Shown here piece after piece: positions 1 through 12,656 of a DNA stretch of 64,000 nt. Numbering within the stretch: position 1 is the first letter of the stretch; each line of letters begins with the position of its first letter. The DNA lies in assembly GCA_019914995.1 (NCBI GenBank), contig CM034136.1, forward strand, positions 3,859,270 through 3,923,269, in the 5' to 3' direction. Source of the DNA: Acanthochlamys bracteata (lineage: Eukaryota > Streptophyta > Magnoliopsida > Pandanales > Velloziaceae). The notes beneath the pieces were generated by a model, which was not told the origin of the DNA, made no database searches, and worked only from the letters and a program-made list of their open reading frames with translations. Both the position numbers and the translations under genes were made by a program.

Positions 1-523
1 ACAGTGCTGTTACTATTCTTGCTCCTGTCTATAGGTAAGTTTTTCGATCCAATTTTGTCTTTATTTGTGTTTATGGGCATTTTAATTTTAATCTTTTTCA
101 ATTAATTGATTAATATGAAACACAAAGGCTTTAAATTGTAGCAATGATATGCAAGGTAAGAAGAATCTATCGATGCATAGTAATGTATCTTAACAAGTAC
201 ATTAAATTACATTCACATATCTATTGTAACATTAATTCCAACTCTATAAATCTCTACATTTTTTTTCTTCTTCTTCTTCTTCTTCTTCTTCTTTTTAATC
301 TGTCTTCTGGAGACTATGGAAAGACATTGCGCTTGTGTTCTTTGCGTTGTTCTTGTGATTGTGGTAAATAATTATATATATGTCAAGCCTTTCTATTCCG
401 AAAACATCAGCTTTCAATTAATATATATTCCTTATGGACATTTGTTAGCAGGTATTAGATGGTCAATCTAACAGAAATGAGGAAGTGGAGCTACATCAAC
501 ATGCAATCCTTATCCAGGCGTGA
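1..523 (+). CDS. 3' end of an unrecognised membrane-protein gene
   Basis: Four segments join in one open frame through GT-AG junctions: 1-34 (runs off the window edge, donor gtaagt), 142-155 (14-nt microexon, donor gtaaga), 313-363 (after a long TTC-rich pyrimidine tract) and 452-523, ending in TGA at 521-523. The phases agree at every junction. The tail holds two hydrophobic stretches, LLLFLLLSIAMIC and CACVLCVVLVIVV, then a short polar acidic C terminus (NEEVELHQHAILIQA). This looks like the last one or two membrane helices of an integral membrane protein with a cytosolic or lumenal tail. I do not recognise the family. The microexon is the weakest point: without it the frame does not connect. 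Confidence 0.42.
265..293. repeat. (TTC)n microsatellite
   Basis: About nine TTC units in a row form most of the pyrimidine tract before the acceptor at 311-312 of the gene above. Confidence 0.85.
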
Positions 524-1735
524 ATACACCCAAAAACTCCAACTATACAGAAACAAGCTTGATGGTTCAACCAAAAAACAAAGGGAAATCCCAAACCCAA
601 AAAAAAGAAGAACAAAATACATGTACATAAACGAAGATGATAAAAGAATTTGGATTAGATTGGTTTGTTCTGCATGAATCCAAAAGAAGAGAAATTGTAA
701 ATTGCTTACAGTGCAGTGTATACTTTAAATTTTAATGTATTTTGAAGAAATATTCTCTGCTTTATTTCATTGTTATCTTCTACTTTGAAGCCTTTGCCGA
801 AGTTTAGGATTTGGCCTGTGCACTGTTCACTTAAAGTGGAGGAATTAGCTTATTGAACCAGCATCATCAGCTCATTCAAGTTTCACATTGACGGATTCAT
901 ATAAAAGACATCACTATAGTTCCTCTCCAGTGGCGCCGGTACTATATGCATTCTGAAAAATATTTTCTATAATATTTAATTTCTTTATATTTCTCAATTT
1001 TTTAAAATATTTATCAATATGATATAAATTTATTTTCTACGCGTACCTGTAGTGGACTCTGCATTGTTTTTCATCATCCTTTACGCTAACCTAAGTAACT
1101 TATGGCCAATAAAGAAAAATAAGACAAGAAATTTACTCGAACCGGATCTATAAGACAAATACGTTCCATAGAATGATTAAGAATGTTTGGATCAGCTTTG
1201 ACGATTTATTAAACTTAGCTTCGTTCATTTTTAATTTTAATGCTGTCCATAATAGTTTCTATCAACCACCGCGTCATTTTACAGGGTCGGTAATCAGGAC
1301 TTGGGACAGTATATTTTGAAACATTTTATAAAAAATGTAAATGTCAAGAAGTCAACTAACCTGCAGAATCAGCAACTCGGTCTTCATTTGTCTAAAAAAG
1401 AAAACATGAAGAAAGAATTTATGTATACTCAAGATTCTGACATTTTTTTATGGATATTCTAAAATTTATTTTTAAAAATTAAATGAGTTTAATTTTTTAT
1501 TAAAAAAATAGATATATAAAAATTTACGATATTTAATTTATTTATATATTTTAAACTTAAAAAAGTTAATAAAATATTTTATAAAAAGTATGAAATTTTT
1601 AAGAAAAAAAAATAAAAACAGTGGTATAAGTACTCAAAACATCGTACAAGTATTCAATTGGATGACTATAGGAAAAAAAATATTGATTAATCAAACGTAT
1701 CTCTTTTAACTAAAGTCTCTTCTTTCCCAGATAAA
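524..1735. other. 3' flank and AT-rich intergenic DNA
   Basis: The first 300-400 bases are probably the 3' UTR of the upstream gene. The rest is AT-rich, with no convincing open frame, RNA gene or terminal repeats. Confidence 0.5.
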
Positions 1736-2553
1736 CATAGTTGGCCGACTCGAACCGACCCGGGAACCGTCGATCCGGACGGTAAATCGGTCCGAGTTTG
1801 TAAAAAAATCGTTTATGCAATCGACCCATTTCGACCCGTTTTTGACTCGTTCGACCCGCCCGTCCGGATCGGCCGAGTTAATTTTTTTTAAAAAAATTGA
1901 TTAAAAAATTTTAAAACTAATAAAAAAATTTTAAAAATTAATTAAAAAATTTTAAATTGATGATATATTTAATACAAAATAATTATTAATAGTCCTATGT
2001 TGAAAAATGATATGTAGTTTAAATTTTGTATTTGGATATGATAATGTAAAAATATAATTGCTTATGTCTTATTTGTAAATATCAATTATTTGTGACTTTT
2101 AAATTTTTATATTGTAAAATATTTAGAATCAAATATATATACCTAACAACATTTGTTATATCTCTTTTATGATTTCTCTATTTTATAATTTTATTTTTTT
2201 CTAATCTCCTAATTTATTTAAATATTTATTATTATAAATTTTAGTTGTTATTAACTTATTATTATTATTGGTGGTGGCAATACTTTAATTTTCGCTGTGA
2301 TTATTATTGCTGTTGTTGTTGATAGTAATGTTATAATAAAAATATTTTAATTTTTTGCTATGATTACTATTGCTATTATTATTGGTAATATTATTGATAA
2401 TAGATTTTTTACTGTAATTATTATTATTATTAATTAAAAATATTTTAATATTATTGACCCGACGGTTCGACCGGTTGATCCGACGGTTCGACCCATGAAT
2501 CGTGACCCGGACAATTTTCCGGTTCGATGTCCGGTCCGATTCTTACAACTATG
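1736..2553. mobile_element. hAT-like non-autonomous TIR element, 8-bp target duplication
   Basis: An 818-bp element is flanked by identical 8-bp direct repeats CAGATAAA at 1728-1735 and 2554-2561. Both ends begin CATAGTTG when read inwards, and the subterminal regions are rich in inverted cgaaccg/cggttcgac motifs. The middle is very AT-rich and has no transposase frame. An 8-bp duplication with a short CA-starting terminal repeat is typical of the hAT superfamily. This is a MITE-like, non-autonomous copy. Confidence 0.75.
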
Positions 2554-2561
2554 CAGATAAA

Positions 2562-4235
2562 CATGACAACTATGCACGAAAAGATAACCTACAAAATATA
2601 AACAAGTAATGTGACAGTTTAGAAGATGCCGTCGGTTTTAAGCATGACATCCAAATGAACTGATTTTCTATTTTATGAGACAGACCAAATGGGCTGATAT
2701 TTGGCACAATTTATGTTTGTACATCTGGCAAGCAATTAGAAAATACTGAGACTAATTTAGATGCGATTGGGCTTACCATTCCACAAATATAAATTTTTAT
2801 TTCATATTTTTTAATATATTTTTTATAAATTTTAAAAATTTTAATTAATATAAAATATAAAAAAGTTTACGTAGTAAATTTTTTTATTTATTTTTATTAT
2901 TTTTAAAAAATTTTATTTTTAAAATTCTACCAAACGCTCACAAGTGCAAAAGCGAATGCTATAATTTCTTTAATGGATGCACTCTGACTCTAAAAAGTAC
3001 ATTTTGTGAACAAATATTCAGTGAACACCTTAGCGTGCATTTGTCATTAATTTTGAAAAAAATATTTTTTAATTTTTATTTTTAATAAACTTTTTATAAC
3101 ATTTTACTGAATTTAATTGAAAATTTAGAAAGTATAACAAATTTCTACATCATAAACTTTATTATTAGTTATTTTATATTTTTTAATAAAAAATAACGTT
3201 TATTTTCAAAATAAAATAAAAATATTTTCTATTTAAAAAATATTTTTATAAGCATTCTTAATAATTCCCAAAACGTATCCATGTCCACGTTATCCCAAAA
3301 AAAAACAGGACAATGATTTGTATGTATAATTTCAAAGAAGCTGCTCTTCTGTTACCAAAAGAAACCTGGGCATCTCTCCAAGTGCCTATTTGAGCGCAGG
3401 ATTATTAGAAAAGAAAAACAGAGAGCAGTTAAATTTATCACTAGAGGGACCAGCTAGAAGTACGAACGGTAGCCAAAAGCGTAACCACAGGTATCACTTT
3501 TTATCTGCATCCATGATTGATGATATTGATAGTCCTAAGCAGCGAATTAGTTATCTCCATTTGACATGGCTTGCATTCCAAAATCCAATAAAGAAATTAG
3601 ACTGCTAACTGAACAAACAAAATTAAATAGGACTCATAGATTCTTAAGCCCAAAATAATAAATTATTTATAAAAAAAAAAAGAAAAACCATTGTCACTTT
3701 ATCGACAAAGAAAACCAAAAGCAAATGCCAAAAACCATACAGGTTCCCAGAGTTCCCAACTCATTAATTCTTATTTGCAACTATCCTGACTTGAGTGCTA
3801 CTAGTAAACCTTCAGATGATACGGTTGGACTCTTCCTATATATCTAGGTGGCATGTCTACGAGTGAAAAGCTTGTAAGAGTCCATCAAGAAGACGAAGTT
3901 GACAAAACATCTCAAACCTTAAAACCTTGATTTCTCTTTCCTTTGTCATCTTCCCTCACAATTTTCTACCTCTAACACCTAACAAAACACCCAGTAAGTT
4001 TACAATCTACCCTAGGTACTGACTGAAATTGGATGAACCAATGTAGAGATGATTGAACAAGAATAATAAGCATGGTTATCCTGTTGGAGGGGTTACCATC
4101 TGAACAAACTACTCTTAAAGTCAAAACTCGATAATCTGTTGGGAGAGCATTTGTTGTCTTAGAAAGGAGGGGCTTAGTCCTTTTATGAACTAGGATTTTT
4201 TGTTGTTCAATTTGTCTGCTGAGAATCACCATAAG
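2562..4235. other. AT-rich intergenic stretch with a possible decayed MITE
   Basis: No gene is supported. From about 3020 to 3290 there is an AT-rich segment whose two ends are roughly complementary, resembling an old foldback element, but I find no target duplication. From 3300 to 4235 the sequence is more complex but shows no coding exon that I can identify. Its right edge meets the inverted PP4R3 fragment. Confidence 0.4.
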
Positions 4236-6015
4236 AAAAGGTAGCAAATAGAAACAGCCAAAACTACCAAAAAAATAAAATAAACCAAGTACTCTTTAAA
4301 GAGTAATTAGTGTCATAAACTAGCAGACTTAGCCAACAAAAGCTTCTCTTCAGGAGAAAAAAAATCTATAGAGAGGAATGCATTAAGATCTAAAAGCAAC
4401 TTCGTGCTATCAGTTATCAATACTGTCTTGTACAATCAGTTCTGCAACACACATTTGATCTGTTACTCTGCATTCAACCAGTCTGCACATTGAACAAAAA
4501 CTCTATAAACATTTTGGAAAGGTCCTAAACATATACAAAATCACAGACACAGCAACAAAATAAAGTTTTTAAACCAACATAACTGCTGCTGAGTACAATA
4601 TCTGTAACATGTGAATGCCCTTTCACATTGTTTAAAGAAACAAGGGTCACCAATTGACCTTCAAAACAAAAACAAATGGCAAAGAATTTGGCAGGCAATT
4701 TGAAGTTAGAAAATTTATAATAAAATTTTTCACCTAAATGGCAAAGTAAGACCAAACAAGTAGAGCAAAACATATATTATATAGCAAATTCCTCCAGTGA
4801 GCTTGTAAGATGTTCTGCATTCTTGCTATAGAGCAGGACATACAACAACAACAACAACAAAGCTTTGTCCTAGTGGGTGAAAACAACAATTAGCAATAGG
4901 CCAGCACATAATGATTCCATGAGATCATCTTAACTAGCTAGAGGAACTGTACATCAAAATCCATTACAAGCATATCAGGGGTTTACACAAAAAGCTATTA
5001 GAGATTATATATAAAACTCTATTCAAACATCTAAGCGTTTGATTCGCTAATTAAAATATCTAATCATCTATAGATCATGGTGTTGCCTATGAATTCAACA
5101 AATTTAGCCAAAATCCGTTGTCTTGGAAAGAATCCAGTAAACTTGTATGGTACAGCATGTATTACACGCACCACTTAGAAGCCAGTAAAACCACTGTAAC
5201 ATGCTAGAGTACCTTGGCACAAACACAACAGACGTACTAGTAGAGAATAAAGACATGCAAATAAGAAAGGTAGAAAAATGTTAAAAAAATTTTTTTAAGA
5301 AAAAACTAGAAACAATTGACTACATGCATATAGCAATAAAAAGAGTAATCACATGAATGAAAGGTGTAACTAAAATAAAGAAAATCTTCTGCAAGGTGCA
5401 CAATAACTAAGCCAAGTATTGCACATCTAAAAATAAGATACTGAAATAACCTTTAAAATCAGAGTTAATGTAGACAGCTTGACGGATGGTAGCACTCTTA
5501 ATTAGCTATTTACAATATGGAAGGATTCATCTGCACATGGAAAAGTAGCATTGCCAAACTGCATAAGGCTGCCTTCTCAGCTCCATCTTAATAACGGTTT
5601 TAGATAATTATTTAATGAGTACACTAATCTGCTTTGCGGCAGCTTAAGTACGGTGACAATGACATAAAGAGGAATGCTATGTCAACGTGGAAAATAAACG
5701 ACAGGCCATAATCATTAATCCAAAAGCAAAAACATATTTTGGTGCACTCCTTTATAAAGTCTAAGATCAAGATAAAGAAAGAAAAAACATCTAAATACAT
5801 CCTTCAAATTATCTTATTACAATTTAACCCTTTTTTAGAAACACTTGTTTATAGCCATAACAAAAATTGCTATGTTTTCAAAACATCTATGAATTATTCG
5901 TTTTTCATAGAAAACAAATTTATTGCCGAAAAATTCAGCTATTATGAATCAATCGAGTAACTCGTCAATTCTTACAAGCAATTCTCAAGAAACTTATATT
6001 GGTGAGCTTCTAGAC

Positions 6016-6573
6016 TAGAGGTGACAATTTTCGACTCGACATAAACCTAATTCGAAGAATCAAATTCAGATAAGACCTTAACTGGGTTCAGTGCAATTTC
6101 AGGTCGACCCGAAATTGATCCGAAAATTTAAACGGGTTCCTATCGAATTCTAATTGACCCAAAATTGATCTGTTTAACTCGTATAATTATTTATGTAACA
6201 TATATTACTTAGTAAAAAATATTTAAAACAATGACATAAATTTTTAATTTAATTTATATAAATTTTTCTTAACCTAACTTACTTAAATTTTTACTTAATT
6301 AATAGATTTTATCAAAATTAATATTCTTTCATTTTAAATATATGATAATAAATAATTTTCATATAGTTTTGTTAGAAATTCATTTTTATAATTTTTATTT
6401 TATCAATTTTAATTATTAATAGGTCAATTCAAAATTAACTCGATTATTAAATAAGTTGGATTAGAATTGACAATTTTGACCCATATAATGAGTCGAATAA
6501 GGGTTGAATAATTTTGACCAATTATTATATAGGTGATCCGAAACTGATCTATGAACCAAAATTGCCACCCCTG
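6016..6573. mobile_element. Small TIR element within PP4R3 fragment A
   Basis: The ends are inverted repeats, TAGAGGTGACAATTTT on the left and, read inwards from the right, CAGGGGTGGCAATTTT. The interior is AT-rich and repeats motifs such as gacccgaaattgatccg. The terminal motif is like that of plant hAT-type MITEs. I cannot find an unambiguous 8-bp duplication. The intact PP4R3 intron lacks this segment. Confidence 0.6.
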
Positions 6574-6756
6574 CTTAACCTGCTTATTCTTTAGTTAGGC
6601 CGACCAGTCAAGGACCACAACCATAAATACTACTTTCTAAACTTTTTTTCTTTTCTCTCTCTTTCCTGTCATACTCTATTCAATTCAACCATGACTTTCT
6701 TCTTAGGAAACACAACCATTCCATGATATATTTTCTAGAAAAAAGTTTCTTCTCTC

Positions 6757-6779
6757 AAAAAAAAAAAAAAAAAAAAAAA
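6757..6779. repeat. poly(A) tract, 23 bases
   Basis: This is an uninterrupted A run inside the inverted PP4R3 intron copy. The matching site in the intact gene (about 40,425-40,445) has only short A/T runs, so the tract expanded after duplication. Confidence 0.8.
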
Positions 6780-7254
6780 CCAAAGCAACAATTTTTATTC
6801 ACCAAGGAATAATGTTTTTTTGTTTCAGATTTGATATTTTGACAGAAGTACTTTGTTTTGCATTTTACTTTCACCTTTACTATTAAGATTAAAAAGTTAA
6901 GAGGATACATATTTAACTAGAAATAGAAAACCTACATTTTTATCATCTAGATAAAAATTAATATTATATATATGATGCAATTCTTAAGCATCTTCACCTT
7001 CCAAATATTAACGAATTCTCCTACTTTAGCGAATACTGAAGACGGAAGTTTACACCTTCACCATATTATTTCCCAATACCACACTTGTAACTATGTTTAT
7101 AGCTAATAATCTTGGTTCTACCAAGTAGCAAGGCCTACTTGGTACCTACTTCATATATTTCCTTGAAGAATGACTATGCAGTGCATCGTATGCAAGATGC
7201 CATTATATAAAGAACAAATGCATATACCTTATACAAAATAACTAATCATAAAGT

Positions 7255-7632
7255 TTATGATTTTTAAAAAAGTTGTACTTATAAATAATTTTATGAGTAT
7301 AATTTGTTCAAAATTTTTTTTTAAATTTAAAATACTGTGCAAAATTTTTAGACTTTGAAAAGTCCAAAAAAATATTTTAGAATATATTTCGCATGGCTTA
7401 TTGAAAGTATTCTTGAACTGTTCAATTCCAAAAAAAACTCTCCATGTTGCTCTAATTTTTTTTTAATTTAAAAAGCATAAATAAATTGAATATCATAAAA
7501 TAATTGTATATATAACTTTTTATTAAAATTTCATAAACTTTTTTTGAAAAACGTTTTTTTAGTTTAAAAAGTTATACTTTTTCTTAGTTTTAAAAGTAAT
7601 ACTTTTCAAGGGTCCCAAACGAGTGCCCTAAA
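7255..7632. repeat. AT-rich MITE-like segment
   Basis: This AT-rich block contains aaaaagtt-type runs in both orientations and ends with gtcccaaacgagtgccctaaa. A related block at 19600-19760 ends ccattccaaataagtgccctaaa, so the two are members of one small repeat family. It lies at the junction between PP4R3 fragment A and the kinase gene. Confidence 0.45.
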
Positions 7633-7937
7633 TAAATCACATGACCTAGGCAACTTTTAACCAATCAATGAACATCCATACCAGTACTAATGTAGCATTG
7701 AGGGAAGTCAAAATCCTTGCGAAATTGCAAATAGAATAGAATTACTTGCACTAACACACTAGTCCAAACAGGCATCTGATTGACTATCCTACCTATTCAC
7801 ACACTTATGGGACAACAGATTTGCAGTATTTAGTTATGTAAATAATAACTCATTAAAAAATTATTAACTGATCAATAAAAAAAGGAAATTATCTTATTAA
7901 AACGGATGAAAAAAAAAAAGAAAAAAATAGCTTACTT

Positions 7938-10900
7938 TCAGCGATGGGATAATCTATTAACAACTTCGACTAGTTTACTGGTTTGTAGAGGTTTCGTCAA
8001 ATGGAAGTCCATTCCTGAGAGCGTGGTCTTTTTTTCTTCATTTGGTGTTGCATGCGCAGTTAAAGCTACGATTGGAATATGCAAACCATAATATTTCTCT
8101 TCAGCACGTATTTGCTTCGTAGCTTCATAGCCATCCATTATTGGCATCTAAATGATAAATGATATAAAAGAAGAGCATTAGATTTTTAGTAGGAACAAAT
8201 CCAATATACAAAAATACTCAAATAATAAAATAAATTATATTAAAAAATAAATTAAAACATCAGAAGATTACCTCACAATCCATAAGAATGATATCATAAA
8301 CAAATTTTTTTGAGGTTCCTGCTTTCAGGCTTTCACGAGGTAGAGTGATTTCTTGCAAAGCCAGTCTCACCAACTTTAGAGCTTCAGATCCATTTTGAGC
8401 AAACTCAACTGTTGCACCTAGACGAGAAAGCATAGCTGAGCCAATACGGCGCAAAACATCTGTATCTTCAACAAGTAAGACACTAATGCCTTCCAAAGGT
8501 TTGCCATGACCTAAATTTCAAGTTCATACACATGCAAATATAGTAAGAAGTTAGTTACTAAAAGACCTGAAAAAAATGATAAAACATAAAACTATTACCG
8601 GGCCTAATGAGTTTTGTCGCAATAGAACATTCTCCATATTCATTCTCCCCTGCCGGTTCAATTCCAAGTTGCTTATCTAGCATGGGACTCTGTTCTTCCA
8701 TTGTCTTGCAAAAGCTTCAGCATTGAATATAAGCGTGAACCATGAAATGGCTTTTGCAATAAAAGGTCGCATGGCCCCTCTTTCACTATTCGCAAATCTA
8801 TAGCAGGAGTATCAGCACTCGACAACCAAACAAATCTGTATTTTATATTGTACATATTTCTGCTACAACTTTTCAAAATTGAACATAGTTCTGAAACTTT
8901 AACACAGCTAATATCAATGATGAACAAAATGGATGTCAGTGGGCCCTTATGATTATCTATCTTATAGAGATTCTTGATTGTGGTAGGCAAAACATCACCA
9001 CTATTGTTTCCATCATTGAGGAGATTTGATTTATGCATTTCTCTATACTGAAATAAAGGGCTGCTAGTTGCAGCTATTATCTTTTCATGTGTGGAAAAAA
9101 TATTCTCAGTTTGGAGAACCATCTGTACTTCCACTCCAAGCATTTCCAACCATGAATACATAATTTCTCTAGATTTCGAATACGCTGCCAAAACTATAGC
9201 ATGTGTTGATCGAAGCTCATTATCTCTACAAAATACAGCTGCTTGGACCTTTAATTGATCATTCATATTTGTTTCTATTGAGACTTGAGAATAATCAGTA
9301 TACTCCTCTCTAACGATGCTTTCAGATGCCTCACCCATCTTTTTAAGAAAAATATTAAATGTAAAGCAAGTTCCTTTCTCACCAGGCTCCTTATCCTTGA
9401 TACTGATCTCACCACCCATTAATCGAACCTGTGGTGAAAATAGAAATATCAAATTAGAAAATTTACATCTTTCTTGTAAACAGAAATTGATAGACTATAA
9501 TAGTCTCTCCAAGAAATTATTAGGCATTTTTTTATTTGCAAAACTATGACAATATTTTTGACAGAAAAATGTATCCAACACTTTCTTAAAGCATCTTTTT
9601 CATCCACACATTTCATCCAATCAAAGAAAAATGAATTTGTTAAGAGATCTTTGTTTTTGCAAAAAATGGTCAATATTTTTATGAATTTAATAAATATAAA
9701 GGCTATTACTAATAATGATATGCATAAAAAAGCCAAATAACTCAATAATTGTAATAAATATACCAATTGTCATTCCAAAGAATCCATCATTTCAATTTTT
9801 TTTGAAAAGCTTGAGCTGAAGGAAATATGCATCAATTAACTATAAGGATTAATTACAAGTATAAATTGAACCCATTTGATAACATAAAAGGCTGTGCCCA
9901 AACATAAAGTCAATCATGTTCATAAAATCATTTCTAATAGAAACAGAATGAAGTTAAAAAAACCAGAATATAGGGACTTCAATTATGATTTAATTAGAAT
10001 CAACTAAAATGTCACTAACCAAAATGAGCTTTCTGTCTTTCAATAGAACAATATCAATTAAATCTTTAAGAAAAGCAAAGCAATGGCATAAAAAATCTAG
10101 GGCAACCCACTGCTTTCATATTTTTCACCAGTATACTTGTCGCTACTTTCAGGTGAACCTTTTTCAAAGTGCAGCTCTCATTTAAACATGTTTACATCAT
10201 ACCTAAAATAATATACCAAAAAGTATAAGAGAAAAAAAACTCTATTTAAAACAAAAAAACACAACTAAAATGGTTTAACCAAATGTTGTAAGCAAATACC
10301 ATAATTGGACCGGAAATACCAAAGTCACAGAAAGAACATACAGTCATCCTAATTTATCCAAAGCAGATAAATATCTTTTCTTATACTAACGTTGCTGACA
10401 ATTGTATAATTTTGAAGCATTAACATTATCTTTTTTCTATTATATACATGTGTAACCAATATGAAAAAACCCACATTGTTAGAAGAGTAAAACTTGCTAG
10501 TTGTATGCACAAATAACCAAAACTTATTGCTAATTGTATGCACAAAAACGCCCTTTTTCCAATATTTTCTATATTCTCCTTAACAAATCTACTTATATTC
10601 TTATTGCTACTTCTCGTTAATGCTAGAAAGTGCAGCAAACAACTTTTTTTACTTTAAAAAAAAAAAAAAGAAGAAAATCGTAGGCTAAATATACTTACAT
10701 AAGACTGCACAATTCCTAATCCCAATCCAGTTCCATCGTGTTTATCAATTGTCGATTCTTTAACTTGGACATAATTCTCAAACACAGATGCTCTATTCTC
10801 CTTAGGAATCCCAATACCTGTATCATCCACCTCAAAAACAAACTCTATGTAATCTGGATCATGTTCTTCAGAAGTCGCATAATCTAAAGCACATGGCCCT

Positions 10901-12098
10901 CGTACTCTTTTATAAAAGCAAGTTAATATAGCCCCGAAGAAATTAGAAGAATGACAACCACCATCCAAATAACACTTCGACTTTTTCATGAATGGCTTTC
11001 TAGTCCAAGCACGAACAATCACTTGACCTTCTGACGTGAATTTTATTGCATTGCTAAGTAGATTGTCCAAGATTTGTTTAAATTTTTTGCAATTGCCTAT
11101 AACATTTAATGATTTCAATATAGAGTAATCACAAGGGTCCCATATCACTTCCAATCCTTTTTTAAGGGCGACAACATGAAATATATCAGTTGATTCCTCT
11201 AGTACTCGAGCCAAATCAAATTCTACCTCTTCCAATTGCATCTTTCCTGCATCGACTTTGTTCATATCTAGTACAGAATTCAAAATCCCTGTCAAAAGAG
11301 AAAAGAACTTGTAAGCTAAATTTGTATACTATTAACATAACAACTTAGTCCTCTGTAACCACCAGATGAGCTAGTAAAACAGAGATGCATGAGTGAAACT
11401 CTTATTCAAACAATTAGATGGCTGTCCAAAATCCATATGACTTGAGATCAAGTGGCATCAAAAAATCAAAATTACAGAACCTATAGAAAAGATAAATAGT
11501 GAATTTCTTTAGGCCACAATATAGATATAACAACCTTACAGTACAAAAGATATGTTATTATGTTATTTACCAAACCCAATCATTTTCAAGCGTCAAATAA
11601 TAGCAACTCTCATCCCTTAAAGCAATTAGCAGTTGCTGTTATGCCAGTAAATAATGAGCAACAATTTGTAAGATTTCTAAATGAACGCTAAAGAATATAT
11701 GAAAGCACACAACCTAGCTTACCAAGTAGCTTAAATGCACAGCCATTCATCTGTATCAAATTCTTCTCCAATTCAGATCCAGGAAGCACTTCCCTAAGAG
11801 AAAGTTCGATGAGGCCAGTAACTCCGGCTAGAGAAGCACGAATATCGTGGCTAGCATTTGCAAAGGCCAAGCTCTTGTTCATACTTTTCCTCTCAGCTTG
11901 CTGAATTGCCTCTTTTTGTTTGATTAGAGTCGCCTTGAGAGAAGTTTCCAGCCTCTTCCACCTCTTACACGATTGTAACACAACAGAAATCCCAATAATT
12001 ACACCAAAAATCCACGACACCAAGAGTAACATCACAAATATATTTAGCCTTCCAAAAAGATATACATTCTCCTTGCACAGTAAGGCCAACGCCATTGT
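7938..12098 (-). CDS. CKI1: CKI1-like hybrid histidine kinase lacking an ectodomain (copy 1, doubtful integrity)
   Basis: Five minus-strand exons fit: 12098-11723 (ATG at 12095-12093), 11288-10699, 9429-8599, 8510-8272 and 8147-7938. The order is one membrane helix (about residues 17-40), a coiled linker, the H-box ANASHDIRASLAG with its phospho-His, then N-box-like KQILDNLLSNAIKF, DDTGIGIP and GTGLGLGIVQS. The C-terminal receiver has LLVEDTDV, phospho-acceptor Asp in IILMDCE|MP, Thr in ALTAHA and Lys in HLTKP. The linker IKQKEAIQQAERKSMNKS is close to Arabidopsis CKI1, a cytokinin-pathway kinase. CKI1 proteins have a long extracytosolic N-terminal region; none is visible here. Exon 3 also needs a one-base net shift near 8685-8690: the frame ending YSMLKLLQDNG runs to a stop, while TMEEQS...KLIRPG, which leads into the receiver, lies in another frame. 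It may be a recent pseudogene or a split gene. Confidence 0.7.
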
Positions 12099-12656
12099 CT
12101 AAAATGTGTGCAGAATCACATGAAGATGGTTAATCATAAGTGCATACAGAGAAAAGTAATAACTTAAAAATTTGAGTTGAAATATTAGTGATTTGCACAA
12201 CAAAGGTTATTCCTTTTCTCGTAACTTCAAACTTCCATAAAGAAGTGTGGAATTTTTGATCCACCTATTCATAGAGCCTACACTTTTAGGAAAGTACAAG
12301 CAGTGATATCGCATTCAACTTAACTACTCATACCACAAACACAATCAAGCAATGACTAGGCATTTTTTCACATAATGGATTGCATGAAAAATTTTAATGG
12401 CTACCTCGTACTTCTTGTGAGCCATATGAACATACTTGTTTATAATTCAATTTATAAATTTCACTTTATGAACACAAAATTGTAGATGCCTTGGATTGAC
12501 ATATTAATCTAGTTTACTTTTAGAAGCTTGTCAAAATATGCTAAACAAGTATGAAATTAAGTAAAGGTCTTTCACATAAACAAATTTTAATTGAGTCTGG
12601 GGTAGCTAGCTAGCTAGCTTCCCTCACCGATTATAAAACGCAATAATATTATTAGC
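12099..12656. other. Putative intron or leader of the kinase gene
   Basis: No coding exon is visible. The stretch contains a short gctagctagctagc run near 12604. If the upstream leader exons are real, this is intron. Confidence 0.35.

Larger units (their letters stand above)
4236..7240 (-). pseudogene. Inverted, decayed internal fragment of PP4R3 (fragment A)
   Basis: Read on the minus strand, this matches the intact PP4R3 gene from about 39,955 to 44,525, introns included. Two exon copies are recognisable. The one at 5464-5543 (compare 40652-40731) keeps its splice borders but has a nonsense codon: INSELRELP has become VNS followed by TAA. The one near 4425-4480 (compare 41744-41803) has a 1-base shift at its start, turning TVVE into TG and a stop. 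Just after it the copy jumps to sequence equivalent to about 44,340, so the exons at 42735 and 42921 are deleted. Another part, 6600-7240, matches the intron around 39,960-40,540. A TIR element (6016-6573) splits the copy. It cannot encode a protein. Confidence 0.85.

Noticed and set aside
4525-4773. Minus-strand frame similar to the PP4R3 intron frame
   Set aside because: Similarity to 41.4-41.7 kb comes from the duplicated intron and is not evidence of protein constraint.
9449-9766. 105-codon hydrophobic minus-strand frame
   Set aside because: It runs through the end of kinase intron 2 and overlaps its acceptor. Pseudocopy 2 does not preserve it as a frame.
12601-12620. gctagctagctagc run as a possible regulatory palindrome
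   Set aside because: It is a short simple repeat with no known factor site and no conserved counterpart elsewhere in the window.
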